From Erythrocercus mccallii (taxonomy: Eukaryota > Chordata > Aves > Passeriformes > Dicruridae), in assembly GCA_013397435.1 (NCBI GenBank), contig VZRG01000191.1:294057-358056 (forward strand): 64,000 nt of DNA, written 5' to 3'. This document shows, in pieces, positions 23,742-34,305 of the stretch. The notes beneath the pieces are model-generated. The model saw only the letters and a list, made by a program, of their open reading frames with translations. It ran no database searches and had not been told where the DNA came from. Within the stretch, counting starts at the first letter, position 1. Every line of letters begins with the position of its first letter. The position numbers and the translations under genes are program-made.

Positions 23742-26700
23742 AGTGATTAATGGAGTGGCTGGAAGGAAGGTTTGTGTGGATGGCTGAAATCATCCCATGC
23801 TGCTGTCAGGATCCAGGGAGAGCAGCAGAAAAACATCTACCTATATTTATATCTCCCTCCTCTCTGCCTCAAATATTTACTGTGTACCCTTTGCCACAGT
23901 TCAGCCTTATTCAATAATTTCACTCTCTCCTATTCTCACTTCTCCTTCAGATATCTGTTTTTTCTTCTATCTCTCTATAACCTTTCACCTTTGCTGCTAC
24001 TTCCCAGTGTGCAGATATATAGGGTGAGGTTCGTCTGTGAGCCAAAAGCAAGCACTAACCAGGGGGAGCTCAGAGCTCTTAAGTTGTGAATGCTCATGGT
24101 TCAGGTCACAATACAAATTACTCTGCTCATATAATTGCTTTAACTGCCCAGTACTATTTAAGGAGAAGATGACTGGAAGGGTAATGGGATCAGCCAGGAC
24201 AACTGTGCATATAGAGGGATACTTAGACAGGAAGGACAAGATGATACTGAAGATATTTTCATCTCAAAGACCAGCCATATCCCTTGTTTAAAGCTGCAAC
24301 TGGAATCACTAAAACCTATCATCCACTATGAAAGAAAATATAATTCTCTTTTTTAATCTTCTTCATATATAATTTGGGAAGTGCAACTCATCTTTTCATG
24401 CAGCCACCAACCTCAAACCTGCTGTCCGTGTCCTGGCCCCTTTGCGATGAACTCAGCTCAACAGCATTGCAATATGCACAAACACCTACTCTGCTGTTCT
24501 GTGACTGGTGACTGTGGGTCTATAGTTCCTGATTTGCAGACTGCACCACCTCTTCATAATTGAATCAGAAACAGTTAAAATGAAGTCATCAATTTTCCTA
24601 ATAAGTAGAGTGAACTTGCTTAGGGGGCTCTAACAGATGGATTTCCTTTTAATATTTTCTTATACAATATAAACTTCCCTCAAACTGGAAAAATACTTAT
24701 TTCCATCCTTCATTGTTAACAATCCGAATGACTTTCTGAAATATCTAGTTTCACAGTGTGACTATTACTTTGCTGAATATCTTCATGCAGAATATGCAGA
24801 ATCATGGTCACAGAATTTCTGCTAAGGAAACCAGACTTCAAAGAAATATCCTTACCTCAGACTGGAAAAGATTTTAAGGAATGCCATTAGAAGTGAGTTA
24901 TTGTCCATTTGCAGGTTGACAACCCTGCAAACTCAATAAACTTGGCAAAATTCCCTTAGGTTATGCAGTAATCTTCATTAATGTTAACTTCTGTTTTCTA
25001 TGTTCTCAATGTACAACACTCTGAAAGAAATATTGTTTTTACCAAGTTCAATAAAGAAAAACCCCTGTTTTGCAGAGATCTACACTCCAAGGATTTAAAA
25101 ATGTATAAACTGGACACACATATTATATTATGTCAATGCCATTTCACTCACTGTAAAAGAGGCAGTAGCCATACTTTCCTATTCAGAAGGTCCTTTCCCA
25201 GGTTTCATGTTACTTCTCTGATTATGTATGAAAATATTTTAGCTGTTAGTTTCCACCTTGTTCCAGTTGCATTGATGTATGATCCCAAATCAGCACAATT
25301 CAGCACGTTTTGAAAAAAGTGCTGTTCAGTTAGACTGTGAGTGTGAAGAGAGATTAAAAGAGAATGGAAAAAATTATATGCTTGGTAATGAGGTGTTGTT
25401 TTTCTGCACAAATGACAAGGGTCTACCATGGCAGCTGACATCAGCAGAGATGTCAAATGTCTCTGATGAGCAAAACCCTGTACAGGATGCAACTTGCACT
25501 TCTCATTTATGAGCCTTGTTAAACCTCTCATCAGTGACACATACACTTTTGGTAATAAACTAACTTCTGCAGCAAAAGTTAAATTGCCTCCAGAATGTAG
25601 TAAAATACTTTTCATTTCACCTAGTATCAGCATGAATATTATGAATTTAATTTGCTAAGCTGCTGTGAGATGTGTTTAGGGAAATCTGCTTCTAGGTCTT
25701 TAGAAAGAGCTTTTGTCGTTTCCCATGATATGACGTTACAGTAACTGGAGTTACACTGTGTGTAACATTAGAAATGGATGAATAAACATTTACTCATTAG
25801 AATTCCAGAATGATATATCTTTGTGGGGTAGTTTGGAGACTGTTGCTCAAGAAATTGTTTCAGTGATCCTTAGTGCAAAAATGCTACTGCCTTAGAAAAC
25901 TTCACTGGGGTTTTCCTCTTTGTTTATGCATGCATTGACACTTTACTAATATATAAGAAGAGTGAATTAATGGGTTGATGGAAAAGAGATAAACACTGTT
26001 TATTTACATACTGTCCTTACAGACATTTTTCATGTTAACACATGTAAAATATTAATTCCCCAGTTGCCACCTCTAATATGATAGAAGGCTATCCATGAAA
26101 AAAACCTACTTCATTCAGGTTAATGGGCTGTCCTTGAGAAGGGATTTGCCAAAGTCGTCCCTGTATGCAAGGGATTTTTTCTCACATCATCCATGATAAG
26201 TACTCTGAATCCTCTTGGAATCCAGGCTGGTATTAGAGGTGATCTGCTTGTCTGTAGAAAGCACCAGCAGAGATCTCCTGACACTCTGTTAGTGTTGGCA
26301 TGTCTTGGCCATGACAAAAAGCCAAGCAAGTCCCTTACAGCACAAAGAAATGGAGAAGACACATGAAAGAAGAACCTTCCATCTTCAGCTTTCCAGCCCA
26401 CCCAGGGCCTTTGAGGTGTTTTTCCTGTCTTCTCATTAGTAACAATACTGGTTACTAACAGCTGAAAGACAAATAAACAAAAGATACTTGAAAAAAACCT
26501 ATGAAAAATACCTCTGACAAAACTAACAGTGGAGTCAGTATTAAGGAGTACTTGTGGGCAAAGCTGTTCTGAATTACTATTGGGTTTGCCACCAACTCCT
26601 TTCAGTTCCTCACTGAAGAGTGACAAATCTGACAATCAGGTTAACCCTGATCACATTAGGGGTCCTTTCTCATCTAAAAACTGCCTTGGAACCAATATCA

Positions 26701-26916
26701 AAAACATTAGTGTTGTGTTGTTTTGCTTTCTGAGCTGAATTACTGGATTACACTGTGGTGGGAGGGTAGCAAATCACTTAACTGAAAACAGAAGAGAGAA
26801 CAGTCAATGAGTATGTCTCCAGCTTTAAACTCATACTTTGCTCATGACATAGTGATGGCAAGCTCCTGGTAATCCAGAACCTTTCTGTTTCCTGTCCATA
26901 GGTTACCTGAAAAATA

Positions 26917-26944
26917 AAGTCACTTAGCCAGACCTAAGTGACTT
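26917..26944. other. Perfect 11-bp inverted repeat, overlapping a 19-bp tandem repeat
   Basis: Arms AAGTCACTTAG (26917-26927) and CTAAGTGACTT (26934-26944) are exact reverse complements with loop CCAGAC. The same bases form a direct repeat: 26920-26938 and 26939-26957 match at 16 of 19 positions. So the locus is both a hairpin and a tandem duplication, as expected if slippage copied a hairpin-forming unit. Confidence 0.85.
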
Positions 26945-29900
26945 AACCAGAACTAAGGTCTCTGGTCCTCTCCTTGTGTCCCCAGACTCTGCTTTTGCCT
27001 CTATGAAGTCTCTACACTATTTTTTTTTCATTTTTCTTTGAAAGATCTCCTTAATTATTATCTAATCCTCCGAAACCTTTCCCATGCCAGACCTGCTATG
27101 CTTCACCTTATGGATCCACTCTAAAATAACAGCCATCCCCAGGACTTACATCTGTGTCAAAAACATTGCTCTTCTGCTTCAAATCTGTGGCATCCCATCT
27201 TCCTGTTCCAACAACATCATTCCTATATTCACCAAGATTCTCACTAGTATCCACAGATCTTCCAGTGCCTTTCTTAATCCACAGGTTTAACTTTCCTTCA
27301 TTCCTATGGCCTAATGAGGCTTGCTACTGGTGCCCTTAAGAAGCACATATGGTTAAAATCCATTTCTCTTTGTCAAGAGAAATGTTCCTTTCTTAGGAAT
27401 CCCACCTGCAAAAGCTGAAGTATGGCAGAATTAGTGACCTTGTGCAAACATAACCTTCTTAGAAATTAATCTTACCTCTAAATATCGACAGATAAAAGAG
27501 TTGGTGCAAAAGAACACAAAATTAGGGAAATGAAAATGTGAATGCTGTTAGGACCAGCTCTATCTGTTTGCATTTCCCAGCACAAGAAGAAATGATGTTC
27601 TTAAGGAAAGAAGGAGGGTAGAACAATGAGCTCATCCAGAGATCCTCTGCTGCGGATGGACCTGTGCTGGAGATCCTGTTGGAAGGATTGTAGGAACAAT
27701 GCCTGGAAAGTCCTGAACAATGATAACATTTGTATGAAATATTTGAGGGCTCAGATTCAGAAGTGTTTACAATAAGACAGAGCACAAGCACCTCCTGTAA
27801 ACCAGCTGACTTGCAGCAACTCATCCTCCCACAGCATTAGCCCTTAATGAGCCTAAGTGCACACTATGAGTACCACTTTCAGGTAAGAACTATTGCCAGA
27901 TCTTTTATTAAAAGAATTATTGGTTCAGCACTGGAAACTCTGTTAGTTTTATTATAATTTGGATGTAGTAATATATTTTCTTCAAAGCTGGATGAACACA
28001 AGAAAGAATAATTTTGAATGCTTCAGCCAAATTCATAAATACTCTTCATCTACTTTGTGATAGCCTGAAGTCATAAAACAGTTATTGACCAGTCACAGCA
28101 CAACAGACAGCACAGACCTACTGTTTCCTCGCAACACTGGAGTGACACAAAATAGTCAGGACCGGCCAGTTAATCTCACTCTTTAGTCACGTTAGCATTT
28201 CAGTTCATCTACACCAGGTCTGAATTTTTCAATATTCACAGAACTGCACAGTTTCACAACTGATTTTAAAACATTCATAAGACACAGAGATATCGGAAGT
28301 ACCTGGGTTCAGATCCCAAATAAGAGTGTTAAAAACTTTTCAAGTATTCTCGTTTGTGTACAATGATGATATTCACTCCACTATAACAAATTGTTAAATT
28401 GCAGGAATGCTCTATAAAAGTAAAAGACAAAATTACAGCATTTTATATCTGTAAGTACTACTCAAACAGCTCTAAATTCTGTATAGCTCATACTGTGGTA
28501 TTCAAGCTTTATGGGCTTCCAGAGAGATCTGCAGCTAGAATTATTGTTGATCTTTACAGTATGTCTCCTGACACTGAAATTGATGTGTACTCATATTTAA
28601 TTTTAATGGCATTGAAGATGATACTTATGCTGCTGTAATAAGTACTGTCTTCAGGACTCACAGAGCTTAAGGCTGGATCAGAGCTCCCATTTAAATATCA
28701 GGGCTAATGCTGCTAATACTGATCCTATTAAACTGCATATACACTGCTTTAGACAATTAAAAGATATACATCTCTTCAGTAATAGAGTTTAGTATTCTTT
28801 TGGACTGCTGTGTCCAGCAATATCTAGGTTACTCTTGGAAGACAATACATTTGCCCTTACATTTTCTTCCTTTCTAGGAAATTATTTTATTTTTTTTTTC
28901 CTTAGAAAAGAGCAGTTTTCAAAAAATGGGATTGTTTGGACTGAATTTTACAATTCTAGATGCATTCAGACACTTGCCAGACAGATACCTGTTTCAGACC
29001 CTATCAAACCTTCTGAAGTGTTTGATAACATTGTAGTATCTTTAAAAATCCAGATTCATATTAGATTTTATTACAGTCGTAGCATCTGTAGATGGGAGAT
29101 GACATTTCAGTAATGCTTCTCCTGCAAATCTTTAGTTTATGGTTTGCATGTGCCTTCAAGGACAACAATGTTCATTGTTTAAAGAGGAAGAATATGCAAT
29201 GAAAACATGGTATGACAAGTTATTTTGAAGGAAAAAGCAGCTCAACCACCTCAACATTTATTTGGGAAAGAACTACATTATTAATGCCCACAGGAACCTA
29301 GTGAAAGTCTCTGTCTTGCACAGGGGAATGATGTACCTCACCACTTTCCCCTAAGTGCCAATAAGGCAATGTCTTGTTTGGCTGTGAGACAGTGCCTTCA
29401 GACTCCCCGCTTCCTTTGAGTGCAGTCCTCAGTGGGAGCCTGGACCTCTACATGAACAAATAACTGAGCTACTGGGCTGGAAAGGCCCCCTCTAACTTCC
29501 TCCCCTTTTTATCTTGTCTGTTTTGTACCATTTCAGGTGTGCAAGAAAAAATGGTTGAATTAGGCATGGCCTCAGCAGTCCCACCAAAACTGTCCAAAAT
29601 TGTCAGATGAGGACCAAAGCAGCAGACAGCTATGCTGGGTGCATGGACCACAGATAAACCAGTATCATGGATGGGTCAGGCTGCATTTACTGAGGTCCCA
29701 AACCTTTTGGGATTACATATCAGAGTTCAAAGTGTGTGTGAACTCTTTCACACCAGCTGAGCCTGCTTTGGTTTTCTTCTTAATCTTACAGGCTTCTGAA
29801 AGATCCAAATTATGGTCCCTTCTTATTTATTTGAAAAGCATAGTGAAAAGAAAGAGACTGAAAAACCTGATGACATTATAGTAACAAAATAAAGTCACAA

Positions 29901-30484
29901 GACTGTTCTTTTGTTCTCAATTGAGAAAACGTCAGTTACACTTGTGTCTGAAACCCTGGGTGATCAGAAAAATTGAAGGCATCTGTAGTTGCAGGCTGAA
30001 GTTTCTGATGAGATTATTTTCTGGATGTTTTAGAATGTGATTAAAAATTACCTGTACTTGCTAGCCTCCATTTTTAGTTATTAGAAAGCAGTGATAATAT
30101 TGAAATGCAAAAGATCATATTCAAAGAGCCTTGTTACCTGTCAGCAGTGCTGTTTGGAACCTTTGGAGGAATGATGTAAGGGAATTGTAAATGTATATCA
30201 TACTGGGAATACTGAGACAACTGCCATCCTCTGCCTATGGGAAAGTATTTGAACATCATATGTCAGCATCTCCTGTACCTTTTGAGGATACTGAACAACT
30301 GAACAAACTTCTAGTCTGGGCATTTCTAATTAGATGTCCAGCACAGATATATTCCACACAAGAATATTTTATAGGAAACTGCACAGCTTTTCTAGCAAAA
30401 CTGCCTAATACAGTTACCTGATCAATACCGGTATATAACTTGAAATAATTTGTTTGCAGTATCTCAGATCTCTAACAAAGATGC

Positions 30485-31146
30485 TGTAGAGGTGTAGAAT
30501 GTCATTGTGCTGCTTAGTTCCTTAAAGTTCTTTGTATGGTTTGCAGTTCCATATATGTTCCAATTGAGTTCTATGTACCCCAGTTGGACTCCTTTGTTCT
30601 TCCTCAGGATCTTTCCTGCCAAAAGTTGTTTACTCCTTTTGCCTCACATGTTTCCCGCTCTCTGTCCATGTTCACCTGTCTGTCCATCATCCAGTTCTGT
30701 CATCCCATTGGGCACCTGTCCATGGGGTGATGGGCTGGGTGATTGGCCGGCAGGGGATCACGCCATATCACCCCATACCCTGCCTTTCCCCATTGGTTAC
30801 GATTGTAGTCACCCCATTTATGTCATCCCGAACCCCTCTGTTAATTGGACCCCATGCTCTCCACCCCCAGTTAATGTTAATAAATACCCCGGTTCAGGGT
30901 GTGAAAAGCACTCTCAGGTTTTGGGTTTCCTAGGCTCTCGAGCTCTAGGGCATCCGCGTGAATAAAACCTCCACTTATTCACCCTACTTGAGAGTCCTGC
31001 TTCTGCCTCCCCGTCTAAGTTCTTTCAGTGCTGCCTCCAACGAACGGAGGGTAAAAAGAGCCTGTGTGCAGACAGGTGTCTGCTGGGACTGTGGCTGCCC
31101 CCTGAGGACCACAGAGCTAGTGGGTGAGCTATCAAGAGCGGCCATA
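30485..31146 (+). mobile_element. Probable solo LTR of an endogenous retrovirus
   Basis: GC-richer than its flanks, with an LTR layout: U3-like C-rich sequence, a TATA-like AATAAATA at 30879-30886, then a polyadenylation signal AATAAA at 30961-30966 followed by a short C/T-rich U5-like segment. AGATGC occurs immediately before (30479-30484) and after (31147-31152) and is a candidate 6-bp target duplication; the identity extends to AAGATGCTG at 30478-30486 and 31146-31154. The left end would be TGTAGAGG. The right end reads CCATA instead of the canonical CA, so one end base may have mutated or the true edge may lie a few bases away. No gag, pol or env is adjacent, hence solo LTR. A frame at 30507-30965 is a chance reading of the LTR. 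Confidence 0.65.
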
Positions 31147-31152
31147 AGATGC

Positions 31153-33107
31153 TGGGACAAAACAATTAAGAATTTAAACCAGAGAAAACATTGATACCTA
31201 AAATGGGAAGGAGATGTATGAAAATCATAACGTGAGGTACAGCCATTTGAAGCCTGAGAAGTCTGAACTCCAAAACCAGTTATATTTTTCTCTTTTACTC
31301 CTAATTTCCCATACAGATTCAGGTTTGTAGATGCTCAGAATTTGCTTTGTCCTGGAAAGGATTATCAGAAGGTGTTTGGCACATCCTTAAGCTGTCTAGC
31401 TGTGAACCAGAATATGTGTCTTTGCCCTTACTGCTTTTAGAAATCCAAAAGAACTCTACAATCAGAATTTAGAAAACATACTTCTCTCAAACCTATATGA
31501 TACACTAGGCTGTAATTACAGGTGCAGTGGTATTTCAGCATGCATATATGCATTCCTGTCTAGATTTTGTCTGTTCCTTTCTTCCTCTGTGGCCTAATAA
31601 AAAAAGTGAGCATTATGAATTATACATTGTTCCCCTACTCTTATAAAATGGGTTGCAAAATGATATTTTGGAACTACTGTTTTACAAGTTACTTTATTCC
31701 ATGTTCATGCCATTAATGCTACATCATCCACTGACTAAGTGATGTCCCGTCACCAGAACTTGGAAACGCCTGTTCTAGAAGAGCTTGAGTGGAATCATTG
31801 CCCTGTGCTGCTTTCACCAGTCATAATTGCAGAGACCAACAAAATGACCCAGAGTGAAAAGCAATTGTCCCTGCAGCCCCCAGTCTGCTGCCAAGACACT
31901 AGAAACAGTTGATGGTTCTCCCATATCTGCAGCTGTTCCTACCAACTAGATGACAATGCCTGCATGTTGGTTATACTCAAGCTAGGTATTTCCCTCCAGT
32001 GAAAGTGGCTTTATGTCACTTTTGGAGGCACACAAATAATCCTATAGTCCAGTATCTAGGAGGCATACAACCACTCTGGGAGGAATTTGGTGCAAACAGA
32101 CATCTACAAATCAAAATTATGGAGTTTTTCCCAAGGTGATCATGTGGGTTCCCCACAATGTGCTGTGAGAGTGTCCTCATGCTACAGATCTAGCCCAAAG
32201 CTTCTCTGCTCAGAAATGAGAGATTTCAAATATTATCACTGACATAATTAACTCATACAATTTATTGCATCATTATTTTGAAAACTTGGGCACAGCACTA
32301 TTTTCATAAAAATGTTATTTCTAAAAAGGATACTTTTAATGCTTAAGTAAATACTATTCTGAAGGTGTGCTTATCATTACAGAGGTAACAAGAAATCTGT
32401 AGCCACCAATTTGTTCTAAACTATCAGTTCAAGGCACCAAAGTTGTCTTGGACTAATCTGTATTTGAAAAAAAATCATTTTCTTTAACCTGTAGCAAGTG
32501 CATAAAATAAACTGTCATTAAAAAACCACATCTTTCCAAGTTTTCAGATTTATTGCATAACCATTTGAGTTGGAAGAAATGTGAAACAAACAAGGATAAA
32601 ATGTCCATTCTGTAGGAGTAAATTTTATTTATGCCATCCACCAATCCTTATTACTGTGCCAGAACAGTCTAGTGCAATCAGAACTGGGTGCTCTTTTAGC
32701 CTACTGGTTTTGTGCTTGCTCTGCCATTCTCTTTTGCTTTTGTGAAATGCCTGAAGATCTCCTAGCTAACAGGCTTGATTCTTTGGTCTGCTGTAGCTTC
32801 CTACTGATGGCTTTTTCTATCATTCCAAATTCTTCATTTATGTTTTCTTTAATGCAAAGTTTCTGTTCCTAGGGCCCAGTGAGATGCAGTGAGAGAATGA
32901 GAGAAGCATCCTGAGAGGAAGTAAAAACTGCTGTCTGAAGGTACCCATTTCTGTGACTTAGAGTAGAAACTTATTAAAATAGCTTAGAACTGACACCTAC
33001 ACTGTTAATGTCTGAAATTTGGTGACGGGTACCCTACTGATGTAATTTCACTACCACTATTTATCAATTACAAACAGAATGAAAAATGGACATAAATTTT
33101 TACCCAT
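31153..33107. other. AT-rich intergenic stretch, no gene seen
   Basis: No gene or known repeat recognised. It contains the palindrome ATGCATATATGCAT at 31540-31553. Open frames of 63-66 codons show no domain. Confidence 0.65.
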
Positions 33108-33359
33108 CCTAATGTCATGGTTTGACCCCAGCCAGCAGCCAAGTACCACATAGGCATTAGCTCTATTCCCCACCAGCAGGATCAGGGAGAGGATTGGAAC
33201 AGTAAAAGGTAGAAAAGATGGGGACAGTTCAACAGAGAAAAAAAAGTGGCACACATAAGCAAAGCAAAATGAGGAATCAATTCACTGCTTCCTAAGGTCA
33301 GACAGGTGTTCAGACACGTCCAGGAGACCAAGACCTCATCACATATAACTGTGACTTGG

Positions 33360-33364
33360 GAAGA
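33360..33364. repeat. Target-site duplication GAAGA, left copy
   Basis: Exact partner of 33986-33990, flanking the nested solo LTR. The outer LTR sequence continues without a break when one copy is kept. Confidence 0.9.
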
Positions 33365-33985
33365 TGTTATAAATGAAAAATCGCCAATCCGATTTTTAAT
33401 GAAAATGAAATAAATTTATTGATTACAATTCAGATAAAATTTGGAAAATAGAAAAGCAAGCCACGAACCAAAGTCCAAAGTGCCGACCCGGGAACCGGCA
33501 CGTGGTGGAACAGTGTTTTGGCGTCCTAAAGGTCCTGTCTGCTCCACGGCTTCTTTTGGTAGGTTAAAACTTTCCCGGAATTAAACAATGTAGTATCGGT
33601 TTGTCTGGGTGTTCCCTGGGTTTGAAACAGAAGCAGTCGTTGTCTCTTTATGTGGCTGAAAAGATGATGTTTTCGCTATACAAAAAGGCTTGATAGCTGT
33701 TCCTGGCCGATTATAGTCCAGCTATTAAAGTTAAGTGTTTGATTTGTGCTGCTCTTGCAGGAGTCGTTCACACTTCTGCTGGCTGAATGGAGAGGCCAGT
33801 TGCTTCGCTGAGACACAATAGCTGTCCCTTATCTCTGGTATTCGGGTGTGATCTCCACCCATCTGCAGCCATGCCTGGTATTCTGTAACTTTCTTAGAGA
33901 AAAAACTGATTTTATACAGAGACTGTAACAACATATTCTTATAAAATATTTTAGCACGAATTATATCTTAGATTCATCTATAACA
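33365..33985 (-). mobile_element. Solo LTR nested inside the outer LTR, perfect 5-bp target duplication
   Basis: Begins TGTTATAAATGAA and ends TTCATCTATAACA. These termini are inverted repeats matching at 12 of 13 positions. GAAGA flanks both sides exactly (33360-33364, 33986-33990). On the minus strand AATAAA (plus-strand TTTATT at 33415-33420) lies near the end, about 50 bp before the terminus, as a polyadenylation signal should, so sense is minus. A GC-rich inverted repeat, GTGCCG (33480-33485) with CGGCAC (33496-33501), sits upstream of the signal on that strand. Length is 621 bp, and no internal retroviral region is present, so the provirus was probably lost by LTR-LTR recombination. It must be younger than its host LTR. 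Confidence 0.93.
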
Positions 33986-33990
33986 GAAGA
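33986..33990. repeat. Target-site duplication GAAGA, right copy
   Basis: Exact partner of 33360-33364; see the nested solo LTR. Confidence 0.9.
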
Positions 33991-34305
33991 CAAACACCAT
34001 CACTCTCAATGCTCCCTCTTCATTTTTCTTCCCTTCATTTTACAAATGATGAGCATGATGTCCCATAGTCTGGAATATGCCTTTGGTCATTAGGATCACC
34101 TCTCCAGCTGTATTTCCTCCCAGCCTTCCTCACCAGCATGGCAGAATGAAAAATATAAAAGGCCCTGGCCCAGTGTAAGCCCTGTTCAGCAATATCAAGA
34201 ACATTTCTATATTAGTCCTGTGTTCAGCAAAAATCCAAACCATAGCTCCATACCAGCCACTGTGATGGAAATTAATTCTACTCCAGCCAAACCCAGCACA
34301 CTTAA

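Larger units (their letters stand above)
14957..30478. other. Long gene-poor stretch with conserved-looking noncoding blocks
   Basis: No confident gene or mobile element over 15.5 kb. It holds simple repeats, A-runs with embedded CCC, palindromes at 16849-16864, 20095-20113 and 26917-26944, and two blocks (16640-16900, 19940-20120) whose composition resembles vertebrate conserved noncoding elements. Open frames at 25205-25633 (-, 142 codons) and 26120-26635 (-, 171 codons) are the longest but show no domain or homology I recognise. Confidence 0.6.
33113..34300 (-). mobile_element. Avian ERV LTR (outer), split by a nested solo LTR
   Basis: Left edge TGTCATGGTTTGACCCC at 33113, right edge CCCAGCACA ending at 34300; TG...CA termini fit an LTR. 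Flanks CCTAA (33108-33112) and CTTAA (34301-34305) are a candidate 5-bp target duplication with one mismatch. The two arms, 33113-33364 and 33991-34300, are not contiguous but join correctly if 33365-33990 is removed, giving about 562 bp. The family is common in birds to my knowledge; 5-bp duplications fit ERVL-type elements. Family orientation knowledge puts the retroviral sense on the minus strand. No internal coding region remains. The same family is seen, more decayed, at 1300-1687. Confidence 0.88.

Noticed and set aside
25205..25633. 142-codon open frame on the minus strand
   Set aside because: No recognisable family; overlaps another frame on the opposite strand.
28280..28320. tRNA/MIR-like B-box phrase CTGGGTTCAGATCCC
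   Set aside because: No A box, no cloverleaf partner sequence and no convincing SINE body on either side.
30507..30965. 152-codon open frame on the plus strand
   Set aside because: Lies wholly within the probable LTR; C-rich U3 sequence gives open frames by composition.
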